From Bromus sterilis (Eukaryota; Streptophyta; Magnoliopsida; Poales; Poaceae): a DNA stretch of 64,000 bases. The notes under the pieces were generated by a model. That model was not told where the DNA came from and did not search any database. It saw nothing but the letters and a program-made list of their open reading frames with translations. Both the position numbers and the translations under genes were made by a program. Positions within the stretch are counted from its first letter, which is position 1, and every line of letters begins with the position of its first letter. Shown in pieces: positions 11,440 through 20,899 of this stretch. The stretch covers positions 290,205,782-290,269,781 of the forward strand of contig OX465600.1 of NCBI GenBank assembly GCA_950022295.1, read 5' to 3'.

Positions 11440-11760
11440 GCGCCGGCATTGTTGCCCGGACGCGCTCGTCCACGATCTGGTAGGAGGCGAGGTTGGCGGT
11501 CAGCGCACAGTACTCGATGGCGGCAGCCGTGACGAGCATGAGGAGGCGGGGCGAGTGGCGGCGGAGCAGCCTCTTGTCGGTGGGACGCGCATCAGAGACG
11601 ACGGAGAGGCAGCGTTGGCGTCGAGCCAGAGGAGGCAGTGGTGGCCTATGCGGCTGGCAGCACCAGGGAGTGGGGGAATGTCGTCGTCTTGCCGTTCCTG
11701 GTTTTGCTCTTCATGGCTATCCATGCCCTGCAACCAGGAGATGAAGGCGGAGCTATTCTT
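11440..11760 (-). pseudogene. Captured exon-like fragment in CACTA, unknown protein
   Basis: This GC-rich block is flanked by AT-rich sequence. One minus-strand frame is open from about 11667 to 11434 and reads plausibly as protein, including RLLMLVTAAAIEYCALTANL followed by ASYQIVDERVRA. The antisense and other frames are arginine/serine-rich and look spurious. The copy at 25170-25500 is nearly identical. I do not recognise the protein. A host gene exon captured by the transposon is the simplest reading, by analogy with the PWWP fragment in the same element and strand. Confidence 0.45.
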
Positions 11761-12521
11761 TTAAAAGATCAACTTTTTAATCATCAAACCTTAATCAGAC
11801 AAGTAATAGACAGAAGTATGTTTGCAACTTCATTTTTTACTATATGCAATATGGAATTTCACTAAAATACATAATTGAATTAGAGGTTTGAAAAAAAGAA
11901 GATAGCTTCAGCATTTGAAAAAGCAATTCCTACCTTGAAACTGAAGAATAGATAAGTGAAAACAACATTCAATAAACCAATACTTTTTTGTCCGAAAACT
12001 AACACTGAAAATAGACCGCATACTGATTTCGAAGTAAAGCAACAGCCAACGCACTGCATCATTCTGAAAATTGGAGTAGTGTTTTCTTGTTCAACTTCTA
12101 TACTGAACGTAAACAGTGGATTCAGTCAAACACAACACCTTTTTGAAGCAGCGGTTTAGTTTTTTTAACTTTTCTACTGAATATAGACAAGTATTCGTGT
12201 AAAATGGAATTCAATCAACTACCTTAATGCAAGGATAACATGCAGTGGAAAACCACCAGGAGATGCAAAGTGGAATCCAATCAAGTAGACAAGTACCTTA
12301 CTGATTTCAGTGTCAACGCATCAAATCCTATTCACACGCAAAAGTCAAGTTGTGCCCAAATCAAACCAAATATCAGTTTATATATTTTCAGCTTCGCTGC
12401 ATCATTGGAACTCAAACTTTACCTTAATCTCAATTTTTATTTTACAATGTACTATCATTTTTTATCTTCATACGCAACATAAAGATTGCAATCACCCCAA
12501 ATCTAATATTAGTCTAGTGTT

Positions 12522-13409
12522 TCAGAAACTACAACGCACCAGATTTGTAGCAGCCGATCTGGCCGTGGCAGCAGCAGGGAACGGGAACACCACTGGCGGA
12601 CTCTGGTACAAGCTTGAATAGGGAATTTTTCTGCGTCGTATCCAAGCCACTCGCCGGAGTCTGAGCCCGCGTTCGCTAGGGAACTGTCGATCCCTTGGAA
12701 GGTCAGAACCGGATCTGCAAGTACAAACGAAAGTGAGCACAAACAAGATTGATCTTGTTGATGAGGTCCTGGGTAGAGCAGCGCTGGTAGCGGTCGGGTC
12801 GTCAAGGCCCCACCCTTTCTCGAACGTGTGGACCAAGCTCTCGAGCCTGGCGCGGTCCAGCAGGCCGACGGCGGGGGGTCGAGGCCAACGGAAGGTGAGG
12901 ACGTCGTGGAGGATCTCGATGGATGTGGCCCTGGCCTGGGCGACGGCGGAGAGGAAGGCGAGCGCGGTGTTGGCCTTTGCGAGCTTGTCGGCATCGGGCC
13001 CGGTGAGGAAGGGCTTGACGGCGATGGCGGGGCGCTGGTTGTCGGAGTATTCAGTGCCGAGGGAGGAGACGATGGGGGCGTCGGGGTCGGGGGCGTTGAG
13101 GCGCGCGGGCGGCCAGTGGTGGCGACCCTTGGTCTTGGCCCAGACGAGGTCCCCGGCGGCTAGGGTTTGGGGATGGGGTTGTGGGGGATCTGGTTCCTCG
13201 GTGCTAGGAGGAGGAGGACGAGAGGAAAGGATTGGGAGAGCGGTGGGAGGGGATTGAGAAGAGAAAGGGGCGGGTTTTGTTGGTGCGTGCGGTGGGTGGC
13301 AGGGTGGGACCGGGTAAGTGTGTGGTGCGTGGGTGGCAGGGTGGGTTGTGGGCAGGCATGTGTGAGACAAGCGTTTACCAATGGCGCACTGTAATGCTGC
13401 GCCACTCAT
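12522..13409 (-). pseudogene. Captured PWWP-domain protein gene fragment in CACTA
   Basis: The minus-strand frame of 295 codons has a proline-rich N-terminus and then the block GDLVWAKTKGRHHWPPARL at about residues 87-105. This is a PWWP signature (GDLVWxKxKGxxxWP). In host proteins PWWP domains bind methylated histone tails and DNA. The following sequence (about residues 125-205) is alanine/leucine-rich and plausible as protein; the part after about residue 210 looks like out-of-frame or intron sequence, so the frame is a composite. The fragment lies wholly inside the CACTA and runs opposite to gag-pol of B. It is probably a transduplicated piece of a host gene. Function as a gene is unlikely. 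Confidence 0.65.
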
Positions 13410-13570
13410 AGTAATGGCGCATTTCTATAAAAGTGCGCTATTGCTATATTAACTTACTATTGACGCTTCTATGAAAAGTGCGCCATTATTATGTTCAGAA
13501 TGGGTCAAACCTTGGTCAAACATAGTAATGGCGCATTTTTCACCAGGTGCGCCATTGCTATTTAGGCATA
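13376..13570. repeat. Internal cluster of CACTA subterminal-type repeats
   Basis: At least six copies of the AATGGCGCA/TGCGCCATT motif occur here, 2.2 kb from the right end of the element. Such arrays normally lie close to a terminus. The sequence from 13580 to 15715 separates it from the real right end, suggesting an insertion or an older internal end. Confidence 0.6.
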
Positions 13571-13579
13571 ATAATGGTA

Positions 13580-15715
13580 ATTTGCTTTCTATCAGACCGG
13601 TCATTAGCCGTACAATTAGAAGCATCTCAGTCATCCGATCAAAGCTCCATGCATGGCATGCTACTTTCCTTCATTAAATGCCAACTTTATTGGCCACTAA
13701 TCTCGTGAGTTTTTCTGCTCCTAACCGGTGTCCCCACAATTCAGGATTTGTTTCCTAAAAATGCTTCCTAGAATAGATTCAAATCCTATTTTTTGCAGAT
13801 ATCATTTCAGAAACAATATGATGGCACAGTAAATCTAACAACTAATTATATTTTCAAGATGAGTTTCTTTACTGATGGTAACATGATTTTAACACAAAGG
13901 AAGCATTGTTCTTGACCAATGAAAGCATATTTTTTTGATAAATTAAGCATGCTTCCGTCTACCAATGAATTGACTTCCACCGGAATGTGTTTACAAGAAA
14001 TACGAATGTGCTGAACTTGTTTCCATGTACAAAAGATTCCGATTTAATAGTTCCATGGACCAACAATGTCGTTTCCATGAGAAACAATTTACATGAGTTG
14101 TTCCTTACAAATTGGATATTGCTCATACTAGTTTCCCTACTTGCTTATGGTACGTGACAACATGGCCCTCAAGCTGGCCTTTGGCACATATCCTCAAGAC
14201 ACACATTATCTTGGCGCCGATGACATACTAGGAGTTGCATATATGTTTGCTTCCGCCGTCTTGAAGAAGCAACTCATCGATGCGGTCGATGCTTCCAACT
14301 ATGTCTAAATCACCAAGGAATAGCTTGAAGCAAAATATCCTTCCAAGTGAAGCAGTTGAAGATTTTAATAGAAGCATGTAAGCAAGGTAAATTTGGTAAA
14401 CTAGTATGGAAGAACAAATATATGGCCGATGCACGGAACTTAGCATTTTGAAACAATAATAAAGTAAGATAGAAGCACACATATACATTTACATACATTA
14501 GAAAATGAGTTGTATAAGGTTTTAATAAAAGCATATAATCAAGTTAAGTTTGGTAAAATAGTATGGAAGAACAAATATATGGCCGAAGCACAGAATTAAG
14601 CATTTTGAAGCAATAATAAAGTAAGATGGAAGCACGCACATACATTAGAAATTGGGTTGGCATGGAATGGAAACACATATACTAACTTATAAATCAAGAA
14701 GCATGCTTGCAGTAGTTTCATGTTTATAAAATCACGGATGCTCCAAAACAATGAAGTTTACATCTGCACATTACACGGCAAAAAGCTGAAGTTTCATAGC
14801 ATGGAAGAAGTATATGTACATAATACACCTATGAAGTATAGATGCTAATGCTATGAAGAGATAATATGTACATCTAGCAAGCATGGCAATAAATTGAAAA
14901 TTCAACCATACATACAAAGGATGGTAGATGCATCAGTACATAGGAAGCTACCTAGAAGCATGTCAATAGATTGAAATTCAGCCTCACTTAGGAAGCACAA
15001 ATGCTTTATCACTACATAAATAAGATGTACTGGAAGCACAAAGAAACTGAAGATGCAAAATAACATGCTTGCCACTGATATTGGGGTGCAAAATGTGTAT
15101 TCAAACGGGTCTCATCTACTCTAATTGGAGGATTTGTCAGTTTACATCAACTAGAATTTTGCAAATACACGAAATGAAAATAGATTCACACACATCCCAC
15201 CACTGGTGAATCTCCTAGCCACATATTGCATCCTTGAAGGTCTACACAGATGCCTGCCTATAGATCGGCGATGACACGACAGCGAAGTGGAGATAGAAAT
15301 GCATAATATAGGCAAGATGGCTACCTGGATTGGGGGAGGGGGAGATGTACATAAGAGAACGGTCGGGACGCGGGCTCGTCGACGACGTGGTGCAGAACAG
15401 AAGCATGTGCGACGGCCGTGGGAGCACGGAGAAGCGGTGTTGGGCAGAGATCCAATCTGGACGGCGTTGCTAGAGAATACACGACGCGCGGTGGATGCCA
15501 TCACCATGGGAGAAGGGGTTGAAGGAAGGAGGGAGGTTATCGCAAAAAAAGGAAGGAGGGAGGAACGTGATTTGGGGAGAGTTAACGGAAAGGAGATTAT
15601 GGAAGGTGCACGCATGAAAAAAGGGAGGTTAGAAGGGGATTATAGTTGGTCTCCCAGCCGTGAGATGAAATACAAACCAATGACGCACGAGTGGTCTAAC
15701 GATTTCCTTTTATAA
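13580..15715. other. AT-rich interior of CACTA, no recognisable gene
   Basis: This stretch has no convincing coding frame. It is rich in the hexamer GAAGCA and its complement TGCTTC from about 13750 to 15060, and contains a two-copy tandem repeat of about 158 bp (14361-14676). A purine-rich block follows at 15420-15650. Confidence 0.5.
14361..14676. repeat. Two-copy tandem repeat of about 158 bp in CACTA
   Basis: Both units contain TATGGAAGAACAAATATATG followed by GCCGA and AATAATAAAGTAAGAT. The units differ by scattered substitutions and small indels, so the duplication is not recent. Confidence 0.75.
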
Positions 15716-15816
15716 GGCATATCATAGTAAGCGTTTTCCTTTAGGTTACTAATGGCACACTATGTATAGGTGCGCCATTAATGTCCATATTATCTATAGG
15801 TTATTTTCTAGTAGTG

Positions 15817-15941
15817 GTACGATGCTTTTCGAGAGTGTTCTGTGCTTGGCCTTGTCTGCTTAGACAAGTGGGTACGGCTCTCGGCTCTCCATGTAATTGA
15901 GTTGTGACTGGAATTACATACGCATACCCCTGGTCCCGACA
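15817..15941 (+). repeat. Element B LTR1, 3' end after the CACTA insertion
   Basis: The segment opens with GTA, the CACTA target duplication, then resumes the LTR. It ends TGGTCCCGACA, pairing with the LTR start TGTCACAACCC as TGTC/GACA. LTR3 carries the same stretch uninterrupted up to 34129. Confidence 0.88.
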
Positions 15942-15945
15942 GACT

Positions 15946-15957
15946 TGGTATCAGAGC
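15946..15957 (+). promoter_or_regulatory. Primer binding site of element B (initiator tRNA-Met)
   Basis: TGGTATCAGAGC begins 4 nt after the LTR end. It is complementary to the 3' end of plant initiator tRNA-Met and primes minus-strand synthesis. The second internal region of B has lost this site by deletion. Confidence 0.9.
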
Positions 15958-16414
15958 AGGACTGTCTGTAGGATTATTCAAACCCTTGGTCGAAGTCAAG
16001 TCTAGCATTCTATAGATATATAGTTACTTGGGTATAAAGGGAACAACGTAAGGCTTCTTTTTATCCTTACGCTCATCGATCTGAGTTCTGAGTCACCCTC
16101 ATCTTGTTCTATGGGAAGATAGGACTAGGCTCTTCTATGTCGTACTAGAACATCTCGTTGATTGCTTCTTGTAGCCGTAGGACTGTTGTGGTCGTCTAGA
16201 CTCATCGTTCTGTTGAGTTCCTTGAAGAAGTTCTGCCCCATCTTCTCGAGGTTTTCTTGTTTTCCATCCCGGTGTAGCCGTTATGCTGCCCGATTTATTC
16301 CGTGTTTCTAGGAATCTTTGCCTTTGCATTACAATCTTTTCCGCCTAAATCATGTCCTCTTAGCTTTGAGTCCATCGTACAACCTGTTCTGATTGTTGAT
16401 CTTTATCACACAGA

Positions 16415-17375
16415 ATGTCAGGTGGAACTCGTAGTGCTGTTCTTCGCAATCAAGACCGTGATCGGAATCGAAGTAATGATGAACCTCCACCACCGCCTTC
16501 TGCGGCGGAAATCATGATGGAAGCTGAGCGGAATCGACGTGATCAAACACGCCTTCTGGAGCTCATCCAGAAGAATACCGCTCGTCAGCGCAATGTGGTT
16601 GTGAGCATTCAGGATTTCATCCTCCTCAAGCCGATGTTCCTCCGAGCCCCTTGAAGCTGATCATTGGCTCCGTTCCATCGAGCGTAAGCTTGAGACGGCG
16701 CATGTTGCTCCCAATGATCATGTGATGTTTGCGGTATACTTCCTGGAAGGTGCTGCTGGTGAATGGTGGGAGAACTATGTTGCAATGCAACCTAATGGTC
16801 ACGTAGTGACTTGGCAGAAATTTCGTGATGCCTTCCGAGGGTACCACATTCTAGATGAGATGATGGAAAGAAAGAAGGAAGAGTTTTGCAATCTTACTCA
16901 GGGAGATAGGTCCATCCACGAGTATATGACTGAGTTCAACCATCTTGCTCGTTATGCCCAAGAGGAGATATCCACTGATGCCAGGAAGCAAGCAAGGTTC
17001 CGCAAGGGACTTAACCCTGTTATTCGTCATGATCTCAATCTTCATGAGTTTGTCAACTTTGAGGATTTAGTCAATAGATCCTTCAGAGCTGAGTATGGCA
17101 ATGAGGTGTTCGAAGAGTCTCGCAAGCATGCTCGTGAGTTTGCTCCATCTTCTAGTTCGGCCCCTCAGAAACGCCGGATATGGATTCCAACTAGTGCCAT
17201 TCCTTCACACCTTTTGCAAGGCCATCCTATATGGTGCCTCAACCTCCTCCACCAAACACGAATCCCAACCTCTATGGTAGTGAGCCTTCCATCCTTGCTC
17301 CACCCCCTGACACCAGAGTTTGCTACAAGTGTGGTCATCCTGGCCACATCGCACGGAAATGTTCATTGTCGGTGA
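16415..17375 (+). pseudogene. Element B (copy 1) gag
   Basis: An ATG at 16415 opens MSGGTRSAVLRNQD. This frame ends near 16654, and the gag capsid frame takes over from about 16640, so a frameshift is present. Capsid motifs follow: LEGAAGEWWENYV, FRDAFRGYHI and FCNLTQGDRSIHEYM, as in plant Retrotrans_gag domains. After about 17180 the capsid frame loses protein character and the zinc-knuckle frame (from 17231 or earlier) continues, giving a second frameshift. The 5' untranslated stretch 15958-16414 holds no gene. The matching part of copy 2 is deleted. Confidence 0.85.
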
Positions 17376-18652
17376 AAGTCGATCCTCGTCCAAGACATGA
17401 TGCCACCCCACCCAAGTCTTCCAAAGTTAAGTCTTCACAGAAGTCCACCTCCAACTCCTTGCAAGCAAAGTCCTTAGCCACTGTTGGTGGTTGTGTGAAC
17501 CAAATCTTAGTTGAGGAAGCTATTGATACGTCTGACGTCATCCTTGGTGCGCTCCCCGTCAATCATGTTCTCGCCTCCGTTCTTTTCGATCCAGGAGCTT
17601 CTCATTCATTCATGTCAGAGAGTTATGCACTTCGTCATGAGTTCGCCTTTGAAGAAATGTTTTCTCCAATGATCATTCAAACTCCTGGTTCCAAGTGGCA
17701 AACTAATAGAGTAAGCCATGGCAATCAAATTGCAATTGAGGGTTTACTATTCCTTGCTTCACTCATAGCCCTCAAGTCTTCAGACATTGATGTTATCTTA
17801 GGTATGGATTGGTTGTCAAGACAGAATGCTTTTCTTGATTGTAAAGCCAAGTCAGTTAAACTTACCCATCCTTCAGGCCAAACCATTGACTACACTTCAC
17901 CCAGTTCTAGAACCCAGATGCATACTTTGAATGTGCTTCCCCTTCCTGACCTTGAAGATATTCCGGTGGTTCGTGACTTCCCGGATGTCTTTCCTGAAGA
18001 ACTGCCAGGAATGCCTCCTGAAAGATGTGTAGAATTCATTGTACATCTTGCCCCAGGAACCGCCCTAATTTCCAGACGCCCATACAAAATGGCCCCACGT
18101 GAGTTAGCTGAGCTGAAAATCCAACTTGAAGCTTTGTTGGCAAAAGGCTTCATCCGCCCTAGCTCATCGCCATGCGGTTGCCCCGTTCTGTTCGTAACGA
18201 AGAAAGATGGAACAGAAAGGATGTGCATAGACTATCGCCCGCTAAATCTAGCGACGATAAAGAACAAGTACCCACTGCCCAGGATCAATGATCTTTATGA
18301 TCAACTTGCAGGATCCTCTGTCTTCTCCAAGATGGATTTGAGATTAGGCTATCATCAAATCAAAATCCAAAACGAGGACATTCCCAAAACGGCTTTCAAT
18401 ACTCGATATGGTCTTTACGAGTTCACCGTTATGTCCTTCGGTTTAACCAATGCCCCCACCACTTTTTCGCGCATGACAAACTCAATCTTCATGGAGTATT
18501 TGGACAAGTTCGTCGTGGTTTACCTCGATGACATACTTATACACTCGAAGTACGAAGAAGAACATGCCGAGCATCTTAGGTTGGTATTGATGAAACTTCG
18601 AGAGCATCGCCTTTATGCTAAATTCTCCAAGTGTGAATTTTGGCTACCATAA
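17231..18652 (+). pseudogene. Element B (copy 1) zinc knuckle, protease and first part of RT
   Basis: The 473-codon frame begins with the end of gag. It shows the zinc knuckle CYKCGHPGHIARKC (about residues 31-44), the protease block LFDPGASHSF and GMDWLS, then RT through KNKYPLPRIND, MDLRLGYHQIKI and the intact catalytic box YLDD. The protease has proline after its catalytic aspartate where relatives have serine or threonine; copy 2 shares this. The frame ends at TAA (18650-18652), where copy 2 reads GAA, so this stop arose after the two copies separated. A functional protein would have needed the following segment. Confidence 0.9.
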
Positions 18653-19564
18653 GTGACCTACTTAGGACACGTGATTTCTGCAAAATGCATTGCTGTCAAT
18701 CCCAAGAGAGTTCAGGCCGTCCTTGACTGGACTCCACCTGAATCGGTTAAGCAAGTTAGGAGTTTTCTTGGCCTAGTAAGCTATTGTCGCCGCTTCGTTG
18801 AGAACTTCTCCAAAGTTGCAAAGCCTCTGACTGAACTCCTCAAGAAAGATAAGAAATTCGAATGGACTCCCAAGTGCGAGGAAAGCTTTCAAGAGCTAAA
18901 AAGAAGATTGACTTCTGCACCCGTACTTGCGCCTCCAGAAACCAAAAAGGATTTCGAGATCTTTTGTGATGCTTCACAGCAAGGGTTAGGATGCATACTT
19001 ATGCAAGATAGACATGTGGTAGCTTATGCTTCACGCCAGTTGCGTCCACATGAAGAGAACTATCCTACCCATGATCTTGAACTCGCTGCCGTAGTTCATG
19101 ACCTGACAACTTGGCGATATTACCTCATTGGTAATCGTTGTGAGATCTATTCCAACCACCAAAGCATCAAATACATATTCACCAAGCTAGATCTTAATCT
19201 CAGGCAAAGATGCTGGATTGAGTTGATAAAAGATTATGACTTAGGAATTTCTTACACCCCAAGCAAAGCCAATGTCATGGATGATGCACTAAGTCATAAG
19301 TCGTATTGTAACAACCTCATGTTACGTCAGTATCAACAACTTCTTCATGAGGAATTTCGAAAGATCAACCTCGAGATTGTTCCTCGTGGATCTCTTTTCA
19401 ACTTGGTGGAGAAACCAACACTTGAAGATCAAATCATAGTTGCCCAAAGGCGTGCACGAGGTGTTCGCCGGATCAAGGAGAACATTGCTAGCGGAGTTGC
19501 TAAATGTTTCTCCACATATAGCAAAGGAACGGTATTACGGTATTCTTTGAAAATCATTTCGTAG
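18653..19564 (+). pseudogene. Element B (copy 1) RT thumb and RNase H
   Basis: This continues in frame after the TAA at 18650. RT connection motifs (YLGHVISA, VRSFLGLVSYC) are followed by RNase H (FCDASQQGLG, THDLELAAVVH, and SNHQSIKYIF, where copy 2 has SDHQS, so a conserved aspartate is lost here). The end is caused by a tandem duplication of ACGGTATT (19529-19536 and 19537-19544) that copy 2 lacks. It adds 8 bp and shifts the frame at the start of integrase. Confidence 0.88.
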
Positions 19565-20880
19565 TACCTAAGAATAGAGATCTAAGGCAACTCATCCTCC
19601 AAGAAGCCAATGACACACCACTCTCGATTTATCCCGGTAGCACAAAAATGTACCGAGATCTACGCCAGAGATTTTGGTGGACCAGGATGAAGAGAGACAT
19701 TGCTCGATTTGTTGCTGAATGTGATGTTTGTCGTCGCATTAAGGCAGAACACTAAAGACCTGCTGGCATACTTCAACCTTTGCCTATTCCCGAGTGGAAA
19801 TGGGATAAAGCTGGTATGGACTTCATCACCGGCTTTCCAAAAACCCAGAAAGGAAATGATGCCATCTTCGTTGTCATTGACCGACTTTCCAAAGTTGCTC
19901 ACTTCCTTCCAGTTCGCGAGTCTATAACTGCTAGTCAGTTAGCGGACTTGTATGTCTCTAGAATTGTGTCTCTTCACGGTGTTCCTTTGGAAATCAATTC
20001 TGATCGTGGTAGCCTTTTCACCTCTAGATTCTGGGGAAGCTTCCAGAATTCTATGGGAACTCATCTCTCCTTTAGCACAGCTTTGCATCCTCAGTCTAGC
20101 AGTCAAGTCAAAAGGGTTAACCAAATTCTTGAAGACATGCTCAGAGCTTGTGTTATCTCATTCGGAAAGAATTGGGAGAAATCTCTTCCATTCGCCGAAT
20201 TTGCTTATAACAATAGCTATCAATCTAGTCTGAACATGGATCCTTTTGAACTCCTCTATGGACGACGATGTCGAACACCCCTAAACTGGTCAGAAACCGG
20301 TGAAAGACAATTCTTTGGACCAAATATGATCAAGGAAGCAGAAGAGCAAGTTCGCATTGTTCGCGATCGATTGAAAGCAACCCAGTCTCGTCAGAAAAGG
20401 TACTATGAGCGTCATCATAGGCAAGAAAGCTACAATCTGGATGAGAAGGCTTACCTTCGGGTTACTCCTCTGAAGGGAACCCAAGGATTCGGTATCAAAG
20501 GCAAGTTGGCCCCACGTTACATCGGACCTTTCCGCATTCTCGCTAAACGTGGATAAGTTGCCTACCAACTTGAACTACCCCCGCACCTTTCCCGAGTACA
20601 TGATGTATTCCATGTGTCACAACTCAGGCGTTGCTTCAAGGACCCCATCCGCGAAGTCGACCATGAAACGCTTGATCTCCAAGATGACCTTTCTTATCGA
20701 GAGTACCCTGTTCGTATTCTTGATTCAGCAGAGCGTGTCACTCGTCGTCAGAAGATCAGGTTTCTGAAAGTGCAATAGTCACATCACTCCGAGAAAGAAG
20801 CAACATGGGAAAGAGAAGACCGCCTCCGTGCCGAGTACCCCTCCTTCCTCCCGAAGACTTCTGAATCTTGGGACGATATT
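19545..20880 (+). pseudogene. Element B (copy 1) integrase and chromodomain-like tail
   Basis: After the frameshift the integrase frame reads the HHCC region (IYPGSTKMYRDL, CDVCRRIK), TAA at 19753-19755, then the core (GMDFITGFP, NSDRGSLFTS). The catalytic glutamate is replaced by lysine at 20110-20112 (GTCAAAAGG, against GTCGAAAGG in copy 2). A private TAA lies at 20554-20556. The GPY/F-like and chromodomain-like tail follows (ERVTRRQKIRFLKVQ), then TAG at 20776-20778 and HHSEKEATWEREDRL. The TAA at 19753 and TAG at 20776 are shared with copy 2. The protein is dead on several counts. Confidence 0.88.
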
Positions 20881-20885
20881 CTTTT

Positions 20886-20899
20886 GAGTGGGGGCGAGT
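20886..20899 (+). promoter_or_regulatory. Polypurine tract of element B (copy 1)
   Basis: GAGTGGGGGCGAGT lies directly before the LTR2 start TGTCACAACCC. The same tract precedes LTR3 at 30159-30172. Confidence 0.75.

Larger units (their letters stand above)
10974..15816. mobile_element. CACTA (En/Spm-type) DNA transposon in LTR1 of B, non-autonomous
   Basis: The left end is CACTACTGGAAAACAGG and the right end TTATTTTCTAGTAGTG, giving CACTA-type inverted termini. The 3-bp target duplication is GTA (15817-15819), with ATA at the left by mutation. LTR3 of B shows the empty site near 34007. Subterminal repeats of the form TAGTAATGGCGCA and TGCGCCATTA occur in both orientations at 10990-11210, 13376-13570 and 15745-15785. 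No transposase domain was recognised in either strand, so it depends on other elements. The interior carries minus-strand gene fragments and an AT-rich filler block. Confidence 0.9.

Noticed and set aside
12733..13257. Plus-strand frames of up to 174 codons opposite the PWWP fragment
   Set aside because: The minus strand shows a PWWP signature; the plus-strand readings are antisense artefacts.
12522..13409. A host PWWP gene standing at this locus
   Set aside because: The fragment lies inside CACTA ends with a target duplication, lacks full-length structure and is duplicated with the transposon.
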